From the NCBI GenBank assembly GCA_016719855.1, contig JADJYH010000020.1:62001-126000 (forward strand): a stretch of 64,000 bases of DNA, given 5' to 3'. A program made the position numbers and the translations under genes. Origin of the DNA: Saprospiraceae bacterium. GTDB lineage: Bacteria > Bacteroidota > Bacteroidia > Chitinophagales > Saprospiraceae. Position 1 is the stretch's first letter. Each line of letters starts with the position of its first letter. This document shows positions 8,653-17,183 of this stretch, piece by piece. Below the pieces are notes generated by a model. It made no database searches. It had not been told where the DNA came from and saw only the letters and a program-made list of their open reading frames with translations.

Positions 8653-9402
8653 TCAAATCTTTTCCAACAGCCACCAGAATGGCTTGTTGCGGGTGGTGAC
8701 TTTGAAGTGAATTTCAATGTACTTCCGTACATGCTCCATTGCCTCGCCCACATCGTCGGTCAGCAGCACCAGCTTCAGGTCTTCAGGGGAAATGGTTTTT
8801 TGCTGCTCCATGAAATGCAGGTAGTCCATCAGCGGCTGGAAGTAGCTTTTCCCAATGAGCACAACAGGAAAGTTGTGCATCACCTTCGTTTGCACCAGCG
8901 TCAGCGTCTCGAACAACTCGTCCATGGTGCCCCAGCCGCCGGGCAGGATGATGAACGCGTAGGAGTATTTCAGCAGCAGCACTTTTCGCACGAAGAAATA
9001 TCGGATGTCCACCGTCTTTTGCACGTAGGGGTTGGGGCGCTGCTCGAAGGGCAACACAATGTTGCAGCCCACCGACTTGCCGCCAGCCTCGAAAGCCCCC
9101 CGGTTGGCAGCCTCCATGATGCCTGGGCCGCCGCCGGTCATGGTCGTGAAGCCCATGTCGGCAATGGCCTTGCCGACTTCCTGTGCCTTTTCATAATATT
9201 CGTGCCCATCCTTGAACCGGGCGGAACCAAACACCGTGATGCACGGCCCCACGAAGTGCAGCGCCCGGAAACCTTTCAGGAATTGGAACATGACACTGAT
9301 GACAAACCAAAGTTCCCGGTGGCGTTCTTTGGGTCCATCGAGGTAGTGGATTTCCCCTGGTTTCAGGACTGGTAACGTGGGTTTTGTAGTTGGTTGGGAC
9401 AT
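8653..9402 (-). CDS. LOG-family protein (cytokinin-riboside phosphoribohydrolase-like)
   Basis: A 249-residue Rossmann-fold enzyme with both LOG signatures: GGGPGIMEAANRGA at about residues 90-104 and PGGWGTMDE at about 154-162. Family members remove ribose phosphate from nucleoside monophosphates, and the longer TIGR00730 type is common in bacteria. The start MSQPTTKP at 9402 suits the family. An in-frame ATG at 9456 overlaps the end of the upstream antitoxin gene exactly as a VapC start would and adds an unrelated 18-residue stretch. The gene may be co-transcribed with the antitoxin remnant upstream. Confidence 0.8.
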   Translation of the reverse strand: MSQPTTKPTLPVLKPGEIHYLDGPKERHRELWFVISVMFQFLKGFRALHFVGPCITVFGSARFKDGHEYYEKAQEVGKAIADMGFTTMTGGGPGIMEAANRGAFEAGGKSVGCNIVLPFEQRPNPYVQKTVDIRYFFVRKVLLLKYSYAFIILPGGWGTMDELFETLTLVQTKVMHNFPVVLIGKSYFQPLMDYLHFMEQQKTISPEDLKLVLLTDDVGEAMEHVRKYIEIHFKVTTRNKPFWWLLEKI

Positions 9403-9452
9403 TTTTTTGATATGGTGTTTGTTTGAAAGGGTCGAAGAGGAAGGGAGTAGCT

Positions 9453-9692
9453 TCATGCCATGTATTCTTTGAAATCCTCAAGTGGTTCATCGAAGTCGGG
9501 TGACAAGATAAAATTGCCCTTGAGGAAGCCTGCTTTAGGTGTAGGCTTTGATTGAGTGGGCTGCTTATCCTCTTTTTTTTGTCCGCTCTGAGACTTGTAT
9601 TTGAGCACTAAAAACTCGAAGAAATCAAGCAGTTCTTGTTTCAGTGCCTCCGGCAACTGGTTGTATTGTTTGAGAAAAATTTGCTCGGACAT
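9453..9692 (-). CDS. Orphan DUF2281-type antitoxin
   Basis: A 79-residue protein starting MSEQIFLKQYNQLP. A helical N-terminus, a lysine/proline-rich linker and the C-terminus PDFDEPLEDFKEYMA make it a paralogue of the antitoxin at 14101-14334, which ends in the same DFDEPLEDFKEYM. In that copy a VapC toxin follows with a GCATGA overlap; here the same overlap leads straight into the LOG reading frame and no toxin is present. It is therefore probably what remains of a VapBC pair after loss of the toxin. Such a solitary antitoxin could still bind DNA or a VapC in trans (inference). Confidence 0.65.
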   Translation of the reverse strand: MSEQIFLKQYNQLPEALKQELLDFFEFLVLKYKSQSGQKKEDKQPTQSKPTPKAGFLKGNFILSPDFDEPLEDFKEYMA

Positions 9693-9804
9693 ATCCAATT
9701 TATTTTTTGCGATGAACAGTACAAATTTAGCCGAGGTTTCGAGAAATCGAAATCATTCCTGATTCAACTTCCTCACCATCGTCAAAATAGTAGCCAGCGC
9801 CACT

Positions 9805-10110
9805 TCATTCAAAAGGCAAACTCGTATCCTTCATTGGTCGGGAAGAATGGCGGATAGTCACGATTTCCACTTCATCCTGAAACGTCAGATAATAGACAAC
9901 GCGGTACTTTTTGATGATAAGCTCCCGCAGATGTGGCAATCCCATTTCCGGTACGACCCTGCCTATTTCTGGAAACTGCTCCAACAACTCAACCGCCTGA
10001 AGGATGGCGTCCACCACCAATTCTGCCTGCTTCTTGGAAGAAGCAGCCAGGTAGTCCTCAATACTGGAAAGGTCGTCTATTGCTTGGACTGACCACGCTG
10101 TTTTCGCCAT
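9805..10110 (-). CDS. RelE/ParE-family toxin
   Basis: A 101-residue protein with the ParE/RelE layout: two N-terminal helices (SVQAIDDLSSIEDYLA, AELVVDAILQAVELLEQFP), the turn PEIGRVVPEM, the strands LRELIIKKYRVVYYL and VEIVTIRHSSRP. The pattern FPEIGR...YRVVY..IRH is typical of ParE-like toxins that block gyrase or, in RelE relatives, cut mRNA. Its start lies within the end of the upstream antitoxin gene, overlapping by 34 bases, as expected for a translationally coupled pair. Confidence 0.85.
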   Translation of the reverse strand: MAKTAWSVQAIDDLSSIEDYLAASSKKQAELVVDAILQAVELLEQFPEIGRVVPEMGLPHLRELIIKKYRVVYYLTFQDEVEIVTIRHSSRPMKDTSLPFE

Positions 10111-10280
10111 GTCTCTACCATTTGACGGACTTCCTGGTGCGTTTTTTTCTTGCCCTCGCCGAGCTGCTCCAAACCTGTTTTTATCTTTTGAAGAAAAATC
10201 AGGCGCTCGATGAATTCGTCCAGTTCGAATTCATCCGGCATTTCTTCAAGGCTATTATAAACCATGTCTTTTGTAAGCAT
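10077..10280 (-). CDS. Antitoxin of the ParE-type pair
   Basis: A 67-residue acidic-then-basic helical protein (SLEEMPDEFELDEFIERLIFLQKIKTGLEQ) with a lysine/arginine-rich end, encoded just before and overlapping the ParE-like toxin. Size, order and overlap fit an antitoxin that binds the toxin through its C-terminal half. No DNA-binding fold is obvious, so autoregulation by this protein is uncertain. Confidence 0.7.
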   Translation of the reverse strand: MLTKDMVYNSLEEMPDEFELDEFIERLIFLQKIKTGLEQLGEGKKKTHQEVRQMVETWRKQRGQSKQ

Positions 10281-10301
10281 GATGCGGTATTTTCAACAAA
10301 G

Positions 10302-12358
10302 TTAAGCGTCCTGATTCAATTTCTTCACCATCGTCAAAATCGTCGCCAGCGCCACCGTCTCGCCCGTTTCGTCATAGACATCCACGAGCAGTTTCACGAT
10401 GCCCTTCGCCACGTCATCCTCGCTTTTTTTCTCTTGGTCAACTATTTTCCTTCACCGTCAGCCGCACCCCGATGGTCATGCCGGGATAAACGGGCTTAGT
10501 GAAACGGCATTCGTCCAGACCATAATTCAACAGCACGGGACCTTTTTTCGCATCCACGAAGAGGCCAGCCGCTTTGGAGAGGATGAAATAACCATGCGCC
10601 ACCCGCCCCGTGAAAATGGTGCCTTCGAGCGCCGTGGCATCCATGTGGGCGTAGAAATTGTCGCCGCTCACGTTGGCAAAATTGGTGATGTCTGCCTCGC
10701 TGACCGTGTGCTTGGCCGTGACGACCGTCTCCCCGATTTCCAGTTCTTCAAAGTGTTTTCGGAAAATATGCACGTCCTTCTCCGTCTGCCGACCGCCTTG
10801 GTGGTACTGCCCCGTGACCGCCGTGAGGAAGGTCGGGTGGCCCTGCACCGCCGTGGTTTGGAGGTAGTGGTGGAGGCTGCGCATACCGCCCAGTTCGCCG
10901 CCGCCGCCCGCCCTGCCGGGGCCGCCGTGGTTGAGCAGCGGGAGCGGCGAGCCGTGGCCCGTGCTCTCTTTGGCGCACAACTCGTTGAGTACCAATATCC
11001 TGCCGTGGTAGGGCGACGAGCCGATAACGTAGTCCCGTGCCGTGCGCTCGTCGGCGGTGACGATGCTGCTGACCAACGAGCCTTTGCCCATGTTCACCAA
11101 TTCAATGGCATCGTCGAGGTGCCGGTACGGCATGAGGGTGCTCACCGGGCCGAAGACCTCGATGTCGTGCGAGGCCGTTTTGCGGAAGGGGTCGTCGTTC
11201 AGCAGCAGCATGGGCGAGAAGAAAGCGCCCTTCGTCCTGTCCGCCCCGATGACCTCGAACTCGGTGTCCAAATTGCCGAAAACGATGGGCGTATGGGCGG
11301 CAAGTTCTTCCACCCTTGCCCGCACCTCGTCCACCTGCGAGCGCCCGACGAGGCTGCCCATGCGCACGCCTTCCACCTGCGGGTCGCCGATGGTGGTCTT
11401 CGCCAATGCTTGGCCGAGCGCAATTTGCACGTCCTCCAGCAGGTTTTCCGGCACCAAGAATGCGGCGGATGGCGGTGCATTTCTGCCCTGCCTTCGTCAC
11501 CATTTCCCGATGGACTTCTTTGACGAAAATATCGAATTCCGGCGTGCCCGGCACGGCGTCGGCACCCAGCACGCAGGCGTTGAGGCTGTCGGCTTCCATG
11601 TTGAACGGCACCGAATTGGCGATGACGGCGGGCGTGGACTTGAGCATCCGGCCCGTGTCGGCGCTGCCCGTGAAAGTGACCACGTCCTGCCCCGTGACCG
11701 AGTCGAGCAGGCCACGGGCGCTGCCGCAGATGAGCTGTATCGCCCCTTCGGGCAATATGCCGGACGCCACGATGTCCTGCACCATGGCATGGGTGAGGAA
11801 CGAGGTCTGCGTGGCGGGCTTCACGATGGCGGGCATCCCGGCCAGCAGGTTCACGGAGATTTTTTCGAGCATCCCCCAGATGGGGAAGTTGAAGGCGTTG
11901 ATATGCACCGCCACCCCGTGCCGTGGCGACATGATGTGCCGCCCAACGAAGCTGCCCTCCTTGGAGGATTTCACCGTCTCGCCGTCCACGAAGAAGGTCT
12001 CGTTGCCGAGCCGACGGCGCAGGCTGGCGTAGGCGAACAGCGTGCCGATGCCGCCCTCGATGTCCACCCAAGAGTCCACCTTGGTGGCGCCCGTGGCATA
12101 GCTGAGGGGGTAGTAGCTCTTGCGCCGCTCGTGGAGGTAGAGCGCCAGTTTTTTCAGCATGAGGCCCCGCTCGTAGAAGCTCATGCGTCGCAGTGCCTTG
12201 CCCCCGACGGTGCGGGCGTAGTGCAGCATGGCGGGGAAGTCAAGCCCCTCGCTGCCTGCCGTGGCGATGACTTCGCCGGTGATGGCGTTGTGGAGGGGTT
12301 GGGTGCGGCCGGTGGCGGGTTGCCAGGAGGCTTGGGCGTAGTTGGAAAGGTTATGCAT
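10302..12358 (-). pseudogene. paaZ: PaaZ: oxepin-CoA hydrolase / aldehyde dehydrogenase, broken by two frameshifts
   Basis: PaaZ opens the oxepin-CoA ring in phenylacetate breakdown (MaoC-type hydratase) and oxidises the resulting semialdehyde (ALDH). The ALDH half runs from MHNLSNYAQASWQP and contains the cofactor loop TFTGSADTG and the nucleophile in AGQKCTAIRRI. At about 11459 the frame slips and continues with VPENLLEDVQIALGQAL. The MaoC half has FANVSGDNFYAHMD. A second slip at about 10441, in an A run, hides the last 36 residues (KIVDQEKKSEDDVAKGI... to MVKKLNQDA), which end at the TAA at 10302-10304. Every domain is recognisable once both slips are corrected, so this is either a recent break or two sequencing indels. 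No other paa genes are in the window. Confidence 0.85.
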
Positions 12359-12379
12359 TGGTTAGGAAATTGATGCAAT

Positions 12380-13043
12380 CTAATCGTCAAATTTTTCTGA
12401 ACGAAATCTAAATTCTCGCTCAGGGATTAATTCAACTACATTTTCTACGAAGTCTTCGAATTCTTCCATTGCTATCCCCGATTCCAAAATCTTGTCGAGA
12501 AAAGTTCCCCAAATAATATCCGCTTCTCTTGAGTTGTAAATGGAAGATTGAGAACATAAAATAAAATTCCACGAAGTAAGATTCCTCATTCGAATTTTGC
12601 CCTCACCTTGAAGGCTTACAACTTCTCCATTTATTATTGCGCGCTGTCATATTTTCTCTCTTTATGGGTACTCCATTATATTCAGCATATTCCTGTTGCA
12701 AATTTTTATAGGATAATTGGTTTTCAATAGTTCTTTGTATGTTCTCTCCTGTTTCAACCGGGTGTTCTGCTTTAGCTTCGACATAAATAAAATTTTTGTT
12801 ATCATCAGCATGACGAAAAACGGCAATCCTTTCTATTTCGACTTCATGCCAATCCAATAAGCATTTCGTAGGACTTACCTTTTTAAATTCATCAATTGCC
12901 ATTGAACTGCCCCCTCTGAACCACCAGATGGGAGTAATTTTTCCGCCAAAAACTTTGTCGTAACCTGGATAGATTTCAAAAAACAATGGCTCTCTAAATA
13001 AGATTTCAAACCGTTTAATAACATCCTCGGCATTAAGTACCAT
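12380..13043 (-). pseudogene. Unknown AT-rich gene, frameshifted
   Basis: Two reading frames join into one product of about 220 residues. The first part starts MVLNAEDVIKRFEILF and contains FIYVEAKAEHPVETGEN. At about 12645 the frame changes, and the rest (INGEVVSLQGEGKIRMRNLTSW...) continues to FRFRSEKFDD. The strand containing EAKAE recalls a nuclease-type core, but I cannot name a family. Base composition is clearly more AT-rich than the flanking paaZ and hflX, suggesting acquisition. It sits in the accessory strip with toxin-antitoxin remnants. Confidence 0.45.
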
Positions 13044-13083
13044 TTCAATCCTCTATTCCAGGAAAGGCTTGGCTGAAAGTCTA

Positions 13084-13601
13084 TTACTGAAAATACAGAC
13101 CTATTACATTGAATTCAGCTTTACCGTCTGAATGTATAAAAACACCATATCCAACATATCTTCTTTTGCTTTTTCTTAGAATTTGCCTCATACTCAATCC
13201 CAAGTTTTGACATTATGGCTCTTGCAAGCTCTTCACAGTCAGTATCGTTTTTGATAGATACATAGTAGTAGGTCTAATGCCGGGCACATCATTATCATCC
13301 AATCTAAAAGGCAATACAATTCGTGATTATCTTGAAATGCTCTTGCTTGTGCACTTTTCGGTTTGTCCATAGTTTTTCTTTTTAATGGTGAGAAAAAATC
13401 AGCAATACTTTGATTTATTTCTATAACCTCATCAAGATGAGTTTAAATCTTTCCCCAAAGATTTATCTTCTCATATTTGTCATAAAACACCTTAACTTTT
13501 TTATCTTTAAGAATGTCGGCTACGCATTCTACAAAACCTCTGTCCTCACCTGCAAAGGAAAGGGTGACATCGTACTCAAAATTTTTATCTGAATGGTTCA
13601 T
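13084..13601 (-). pseudogene. Decayed TIR-domain protein
   Basis: The minus strand from the ATG at 13599-13601 reads MNHSDKNFEYDVTLSFAGED, then VECVADILKDKKVKVFYD and YEKINLWGK, the start of a bacterial TIR domain of the kind that cleaves NAD in antiphage systems. The frame fails at a G4 run (TAA at 13443-13445), and later TIR pieces appear scattered over three frames: HLDEVYRNKSKYC, KSAQARAFQ, LPFRLDDNDVPGI and DCEELARAIMSKLGIEYEA. Several small deletions, not only homopolymer slips, are needed, so this is a genuinely decayed gene. The region is AT-rich. No partner effector remains. Confidence 0.7.
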
Positions 13602-13717
13602 GTAAAAAGTAAATGAATTTCAAATTAAAGATTGCTGAGGTTCAGGCCAGCCATTTTGCTCCTCCCTCCCCACCGCAAAACTACACCCTTTCCTCCCCGG
13701 TAGTGGAAAAATCGAGG

Positions 13718-14104
13718 CTACCAAACCCTTTTCACGCCATAGCTATCAAACAAAATTTCTTTGGAAACGATTGGAATATCTTCCACCAGTCCTTGTGCAA
13801 TCAGCATCCGGTCAAAAGGGTCTTTGTGGTGCCAAGGCATGGTTTCTATAAGCAAAACATGGGCAGGTTTCGCTTGCAGCAGCAAGAATCCGCTTTGTTC
13901 CGTTTTCTGGAAATATTCATGCAGCGACATGGTCAATTTCAGCTTGCCGAGGCTGATTTTGATGGCCATTTCCCAGAAGGAAGCAATGCTTACGAGGATT
14001 TCATTACGGGCATCTGAGATGATGCCTTGTGCTGTTGTGGAAAGGTTGCGTTCACCTTCCATGAACCAAATCAGGGCATGGGTGTCCAGTAAATATCGGT
14101 TCAT
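13718..14104 (-). CDS. VapC-type PIN-domain toxin
   Basis: A 128-residue PIN nuclease. The acidic residues are in place: MNRYLLDTHALIWFM (first Asp), SFWEMAIKISLGKL (Glu) and HHKDPFDRMLIAQ (Asp pair), with IVSKE near the end. Such toxins cut tRNA or rRNA when their antitoxin is degraded. The start overlaps the end of the upstream antitoxin gene by 4 bases, the usual coupled arrangement. The pair appears complete and may be functional. Confidence 0.85.
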   Translation of the reverse strand: MNRYLLDTHALIWFMEGERNLSTTAQGIISDARNEILVSIASFWEMAIKISLGKLKLTMSLHEYFQKTEQSGFLLLQAKPAHVLLIETMPWHHKDPFDRMLIAQGLVEDIPIVSKEILFDSYGVKRVW

Positions 14105-14334
14105 GGCATATATTCCTTGAAGTCTTCTAATGGTTCGTCAAAGTCAGGGGCCATGTAAAGCACCGTGCCTTTCATGCAGCCGAATTCACGTGGCTTGCGT
14201 GGCGAAGGCGTTGGAGCGGGCTTTTGTTTCTTTGCCAAAAAGTCGTCAACCAAAGCCCGAAGCTCAATGAGCATACTTTCAGGCAGGTTGTCTATATTCC
14301 GAAAAAGGGTCAGTTTAGTTTCAGCGACATTCAT
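14101..14334 (-). CDS. DUF2281-type antitoxin of the VapC pair
   Basis: A 77-residue protein with an N-terminal helical segment (LFRNIDNLPESMLIELRALV), a basic proline linker and the C-terminus MAPDFDEPLEDFKEYMP, the part expected to wrap around VapC. It is paralogous to the orphan at 9453-9692. The stop overlaps the vapC start. Regulation is probably by the complex on its own promoter, but I see no clear operator. Confidence 0.75.
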   Translation of the reverse strand: MNVAETKLTLFRNIDNLPESMLIELRALVDDFLAKKQKPAPTPSPRKPREFGCMKGTVLYMAPDFDEPLEDFKEYMP

Positions 14335-14384
14335 GGTCGAATGATTTTTGACAAAACTACAAAATTAGTGGCAAAATTAGTTCA

Positions 14385-14609
14385 TCAAGCACGATTCTGA
14401 CTGCGGTAGTGCTCATAAGCCCATTTGGCGAGGTCTTGTGGTGAAAGTCCTTTTTGTTGTGCAAACTCGTCCATGAGGCGGGACGCCTTTTCTGCGAAGT
14501 ATAGCCCCATCATGTAGCGGAGTGCCAAGAGGTCATCATCGGCCACGTTTTTTGCGTAGAGTTTTAGCAGCTCTTGTTGGACGTTGCTCAATTGTTGTAT
14601 TGCCTGCAT
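14385..14609 (-). CDS. Small helical protein, antitoxin-like
   Basis: A 74-residue protein starting MQAIQQLSNVQQELLKLY and ending LSPQDLAKWAYEHYRSQ. The body (DLLALRYMMGLYFAEKASRLMDEFAQ) resembles small antitoxin-like proteins that accompany PIN toxins, but no toxin gene follows. It may be a solitary leftover. The upstream in-frame start would add a 20-residue segment of poor quality. Confidence 0.45.
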   Translation of the reverse strand: MQAIQQLSNVQQELLKLYAKNVADDDLLALRYMMGLYFAEKASRLMDEFAQQKGLSPQDLAKWAYEHYRSQNRA

Positions 14610-14665
14610 CTGTTGGATTTTTGTCAAAAATAAGGTTTTTTCAGATAGCCTTCCTATCGTCAAGC

Positions 14666-14926
14666 TCAACTTCTGTGTTCTTCGATTTTTTGTTTCAATG
14701 ATTTAATTGCTTCTTCTGAGGAGTAAGTTCTTCCTGCCTTGATATCGGCCTCGCCTTCTTTAAGCATCATTTCCACAAAACTGTCGGTATCAGGTTCATC
14801 GTAAATATTGTCCAGAATAACCTGTTGGTTTTCGATGTCGCTCGCTACTGTGCCAAGGATTTCCTGCACCAGTTTTATCCGGTCGGCGATACTCAGTTTT
14901 GTTATTTCTAAAATCAGGTCTGCCAT
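14666..14926 (-). CDS. Small acidic helical protein, addiction-module-like
   Basis: An 86-residue protein starting MADLILEITKLSIADRIKLVQEIL, a leading helix common in short addiction-module proteins, with an acidic middle and the end EEAIKSLKQKIEEHRS. It stands about 57 bases before the previous small gene on the same strand. No toxin is adjacent. The longer frame to 15070 overlaps a mobile mystery protein B remnant in another frame and was not used. Confidence 0.45.
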   Translation of the reverse strand: MADLILEITKLSIADRIKLVQEILGTVASDIENQQVILDNIYDEPDTDSFVEMMLKEGEADIKAGRTYSSEEAIKSLKQKIEEHRS

Positions 14927-14975
14927 GTCATTTTGATTTAGAACAAAATTACAAAACTCCCCAGTTGATGCAAAT

Positions 14976-15092
14976 TCACACCTCAAACTCATCCAACTCA
15001 CCACGGGTGGCAATGGTCGGGATAAGCAGCCCTTCCTTCTCGTCTTCATCGAGCGGTGTTTGCCCGTCAACGTAATCGATATCTAATTCCAT
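14976..15092 (-). pseudogene. Mobile mystery protein B (Fic family), N-terminal fragment
   Basis: Thirty-eight codons from the ATG at 15090-15092 read MELDIDYVDGQTPLDEDEKE, then GLLIPTIATRGELDEFE and a stop. This is the conserved beginning of the Fic-family mobile mystery protein B (DGQTPLDExEKEGLLIP). The whole Fic core is missing. Its start overlaps the end of the A-protein remnant by 10 bases, the typical arrangement of the A/B pair. Confidence 0.75.
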
Positions 15093-15359
15093 AGCATTTT
15101 GGGCATTTCATGTTTTATGGCCGCAGTCCGCTCTTCTATGGCCTTTTTAGTACGTTCCATGGAATTCTCCTGGTCTCCCAGTTTCATCGAATTGGAGGTA
15201 CGCAGCACGATTTCAGTGGCCAAAGCCTTGGCCTTTCTTTCAATTAGGGCATCCAATGAGCCATCCAGTTGGCGGCATCGCCACATTTTGGGATGCCCTA
15301 ATTGCCTGCATTTTATTGCTCAATTGCTGTAGTAAATCTACACCTTTACTTTTTACCAA
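15083..15359 (-). pseudogene. Mobile mystery protein A with its DNA-binding centre deleted
   Basis: The C-terminal half, GSLDALIERKAKALATEIVL then MKLGDQENSMERTKKAIEE and MPKMLWN, matches the end of mobile mystery protein A, an XRE-type repressor. In a different frame just upstream stands its beginning, GVDLLQQLSNKMQAIRASQN then VAMPPTGW. The two meet at GGATGGCTCATTGG (near 15258), so the helix-turn-helix section is gone. A possible TTG start at 15357-15359 overlaps the hflX stop. With the truncated B gene this is a relic of one mobile pair. Confidence 0.7.
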
Positions 15360-16567
15360 TTCCGCACCTCGTGCGGATACCGGATCTGGTATTCCCGTTT
15401 CACCATCGTTACTATCATCTCCCGCAATTGTTCGATGCCTTCTTTGTTGGCGGCGGAGATGAAAAGGCAGTCGTGTTCGTACTGATTTTTCAGGTTGGAC
15501 AGTAGTTCTCGCTCAATTTCCTTTTTGATGCCGCTGTCGAGCAAAGCGTCAAAGTTTTTGTCCCGGTAAATATCAATCTTGTTGAAGACCATCAGCGTGG
15601 GCTTGTTGCGGGCGCCAAGTTCCTCCAGCGTTTCGTTCACAGAAGCAATATGAGCCTCGTAATGGGGGTGGCCGATGTCCACCACGTGCAACAGGATGTC
15701 GCTCTCCCGCACCTCGTCCAAGGTGGACTTGAAGCTCTCCACCAGGTGGTGCGGCAGCTTGCGGATGAAACCGACGGTGTCGGAAAGGAGGAACGGAACG
15801 CTTTCGTAAACCACCTTGCGAACCGTCGTGTCCAGCGTGGCAAAGAGCTTGTTTTCGGCAAAAACATCCGATTTGCTCAGCACGTTCATCAGCGTGGACT
15901 TGCCGACGTTGGTGTAACCCACGAGCGAAACCCGAATCATTTCGCCACGGGTTTTCCGCTGCGTAATTGCCTGTTTGTCAATCTTTTCGAGCTGTTTTTT
16001 CAGGATGGCGATTTTGTCCCGAACGATGCGTCGGTCGGTCTCGATTTCCTTCTCGCCGGGACCCCGCATCCCGATACCGCCCCGCTGGCGCTCCAAGTGC
16101 GTCCAGAGTCCCCGGAGGCGGGGCAGCAGGTACTGGAGCTGCGCCAGTTCGACCTGCGTCTTGGCTTGGGCGGTTTGCGCCCTTCGGGCGAAAATATCGA
16201 GGATGAGCGAGCTTCTATCCACGATTTTCACCTTCAGTTCTGCTTCCAGTGTTGACACCTGTTTGCCGCTGAGGTCGTCGTCGAAGATGGCCATGTTGAC
16301 CTCCTCATGCTCGTCAATGTACTTTTTGATTTCGGCCAGTTTGCCAGTCCCGATGAAGGTGCGGGGGTGCGGGTTGGGCAGCCGTTGGATATATGTTCGG
16401 ACGGTCTTCGCCCCGGCGGTGAGCGCCAGGAATTCCAGTTCGTTCAGGTATTCCTGTACCACCTCTTCGGTTTGCATTCCGTATATCACGCCAACCAGCA
16501 CGGCGTGTTCGGTCTCTTCTTTAAGCCCCTTGGCTTGGTTGGTACTTAGGTTCCACTCTTTATTCAT
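15353..16567 (-). CDS. hflX: GTPase HflX
   Basis: A 404-residue ribosome-binding GTPase that rescues stalled or stress-damaged 50S/70S ribosomes. The N-terminal HflX domain ends in a helical stretch with LRGLWTHLERQRGGIGMRGP (about 151-170). The G domain shows GYTNVGKS (217-224), DTVGFI (263-268) and NKID (329-332). A short C-terminal domain ends EVRNW. The start is preceded directly by a GGATTGAAGG array, and the stop abuts the mobile mystery A relic, so the element probably inserted exactly at the 3' end of hflX. Confidence 0.95.
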   Translation of the reverse strand: MNKEWNLSTNQAKGLKEETEHAVLVGVIYGMQTEEVVQEYLNELEFLALTAGAKTVRTYIQRLPNPHPRTFIGTGKLAEIKKYIDEHEEVNMAIFDDDLSGKQVSTLEAELKVKIVDRSSLILDIFARRAQTAQAKTQVELAQLQYLLPRLRGLWTHLERQRGGIGMRGPGEKEIETDRRIVRDKIAILKKQLEKIDKQAITQRKTRGEMIRVSLVGYTNVGKSTLMNVLSKSDVFAENKLFATLDTTVRKVVYESVPFLLSDTVGFIRKLPHHLVESFKSTLDEVRESDILLHVVDIGHPHYEAHIASVNETLEELGARNKPTLMVFNKIDIYRDKNFDALLDSGIKKEIERELLSNLKNQYEHDCLFISAANKEGIEQLREMIVTMVKREYQIRYPHEVRNW

Positions 16568-16762
16568 AAAGGATTGAAGGATTGAAGGGGTGAAGGATTG
16601 AATGTTTTAAGGATTGAAGGATTGAAGGATTGAAGGGATGGTGGCGTGAAAGATTGAACGAAGGACATATTCTCGATGCTAAAATTCATTATGAATGTCA
16701 AAACAAGTGTAAGCAATGTGACCTATTCAATCCTTCTCGCCTTCAATCCTTCAATCCTTTTT
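16566..16762. repeat. GGATTGAAGG array, both orientations
   Basis: Six or so copies of GGATTGAAGG variants between 16566 and 16637 are followed at 16727-16762 by the complement (CAATCCTTCAATCC). The pair brackets about 90 bases of unique sequence between hflX and the four-helix-bundle gene. It could fold into a long hairpin. Confidence 0.7.
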
Positions 16763-17127
16763 CCCACCTGTTGTTCCTTTGGCTTTGGAGGATATCGCTA
16801 GTATTTCATCTGACTCATGTTTTAGTCGCTTCAATTCATCAGTGTCAACCTTGAATTGGGCGCCTTCAATCATTTCGAGCCAAAACACAGATTCATCGGC
16901 TTCTTCCACCACGATGCAAATCTTTGAAAAAATTTTTGTGTGCAAGCTGCCCGGTAATTCGCAGCTACTGAGGTTGCTGATTTTATGATTTGATAAGTGA
17001 TAACTCTCGCTGCTTGGTCAGGTGGCAGTGTTCTACAAAATCTGATGATGTCTATTGCAAATTGCTTGGTCTTGTTTTGAAACCAAGCAATGAATTCTTC
17101 TTTTGATTTAAAAGTCGGTTTTTCCAT
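16751..17127 (-). pseudogene. Four-helix-bundle protein (23S rRNA intervening-sequence type), frameshifted
   Basis: The first frame (MEKPTFKSKEEFIAWFQNKT) leads through ITYQIIKSATSVAANYRAAC, the signature helix pair of the family. At about 16935, in an A5/T6 tract, the frame slips and continues as IVVEEADESVFWLEMIE to KGTTGGKKD. Joined, the two give a standard protein of about 124 residues. Its function is unknown; the family is often found as accessory cargo. An intact cousin lies at 52005-52355. Confidence 0.75.
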
Positions 17128-17152
17128 AGTATGTGTCGTTAAGTTCGTGTCC

Positions 17153-17183
17153 CGTCTTCAATCCTTCAATCCTCCAATCCTTA
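17153..17183. repeat. CAATCCTTCAATCC array
   Basis: Three copies of the reverse word (TTCAATCCTTCAATCCTCC) occupy the gap between the four-helix-bundle gene and the 3' end of the EnvC-like gene. Confidence 0.55.

Noticed and set aside
8138..8674. Extended N-terminus of the four-helix membrane protein
   Set aside because: The extra 34 residues come from a TTTTGAGTTTTG word array and break the family-like start MLNGLLHAH.
11042..12373. Long open frame on the plus strand opposite paaZ
   Set aside because: It mirrors the coding strand of a recognisable ALDH/MaoC enzyme, is rich in Arg, Ala and His, and shows no domain of its own.
13613..14017. Plus-strand frame opposite vapC
   Set aside because: It lies antisense to a complete PIN toxin, has no recognisable domain and starts in an AT-rich spacer.
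14666..15070. Longer version of the small addiction-module-like protein
   Set aside because: The extra N-terminal residues are the out-of-frame reading of the mobile mystery protein B remnant, and MADLILEITKL is a natural start.
16566..16762. Possible CRISPR array from regular GGATTGAAGG words
   Set aside because: The words are 10 bases, adjacent or unevenly spaced, with no unique spacers of constant length and no cas genes.
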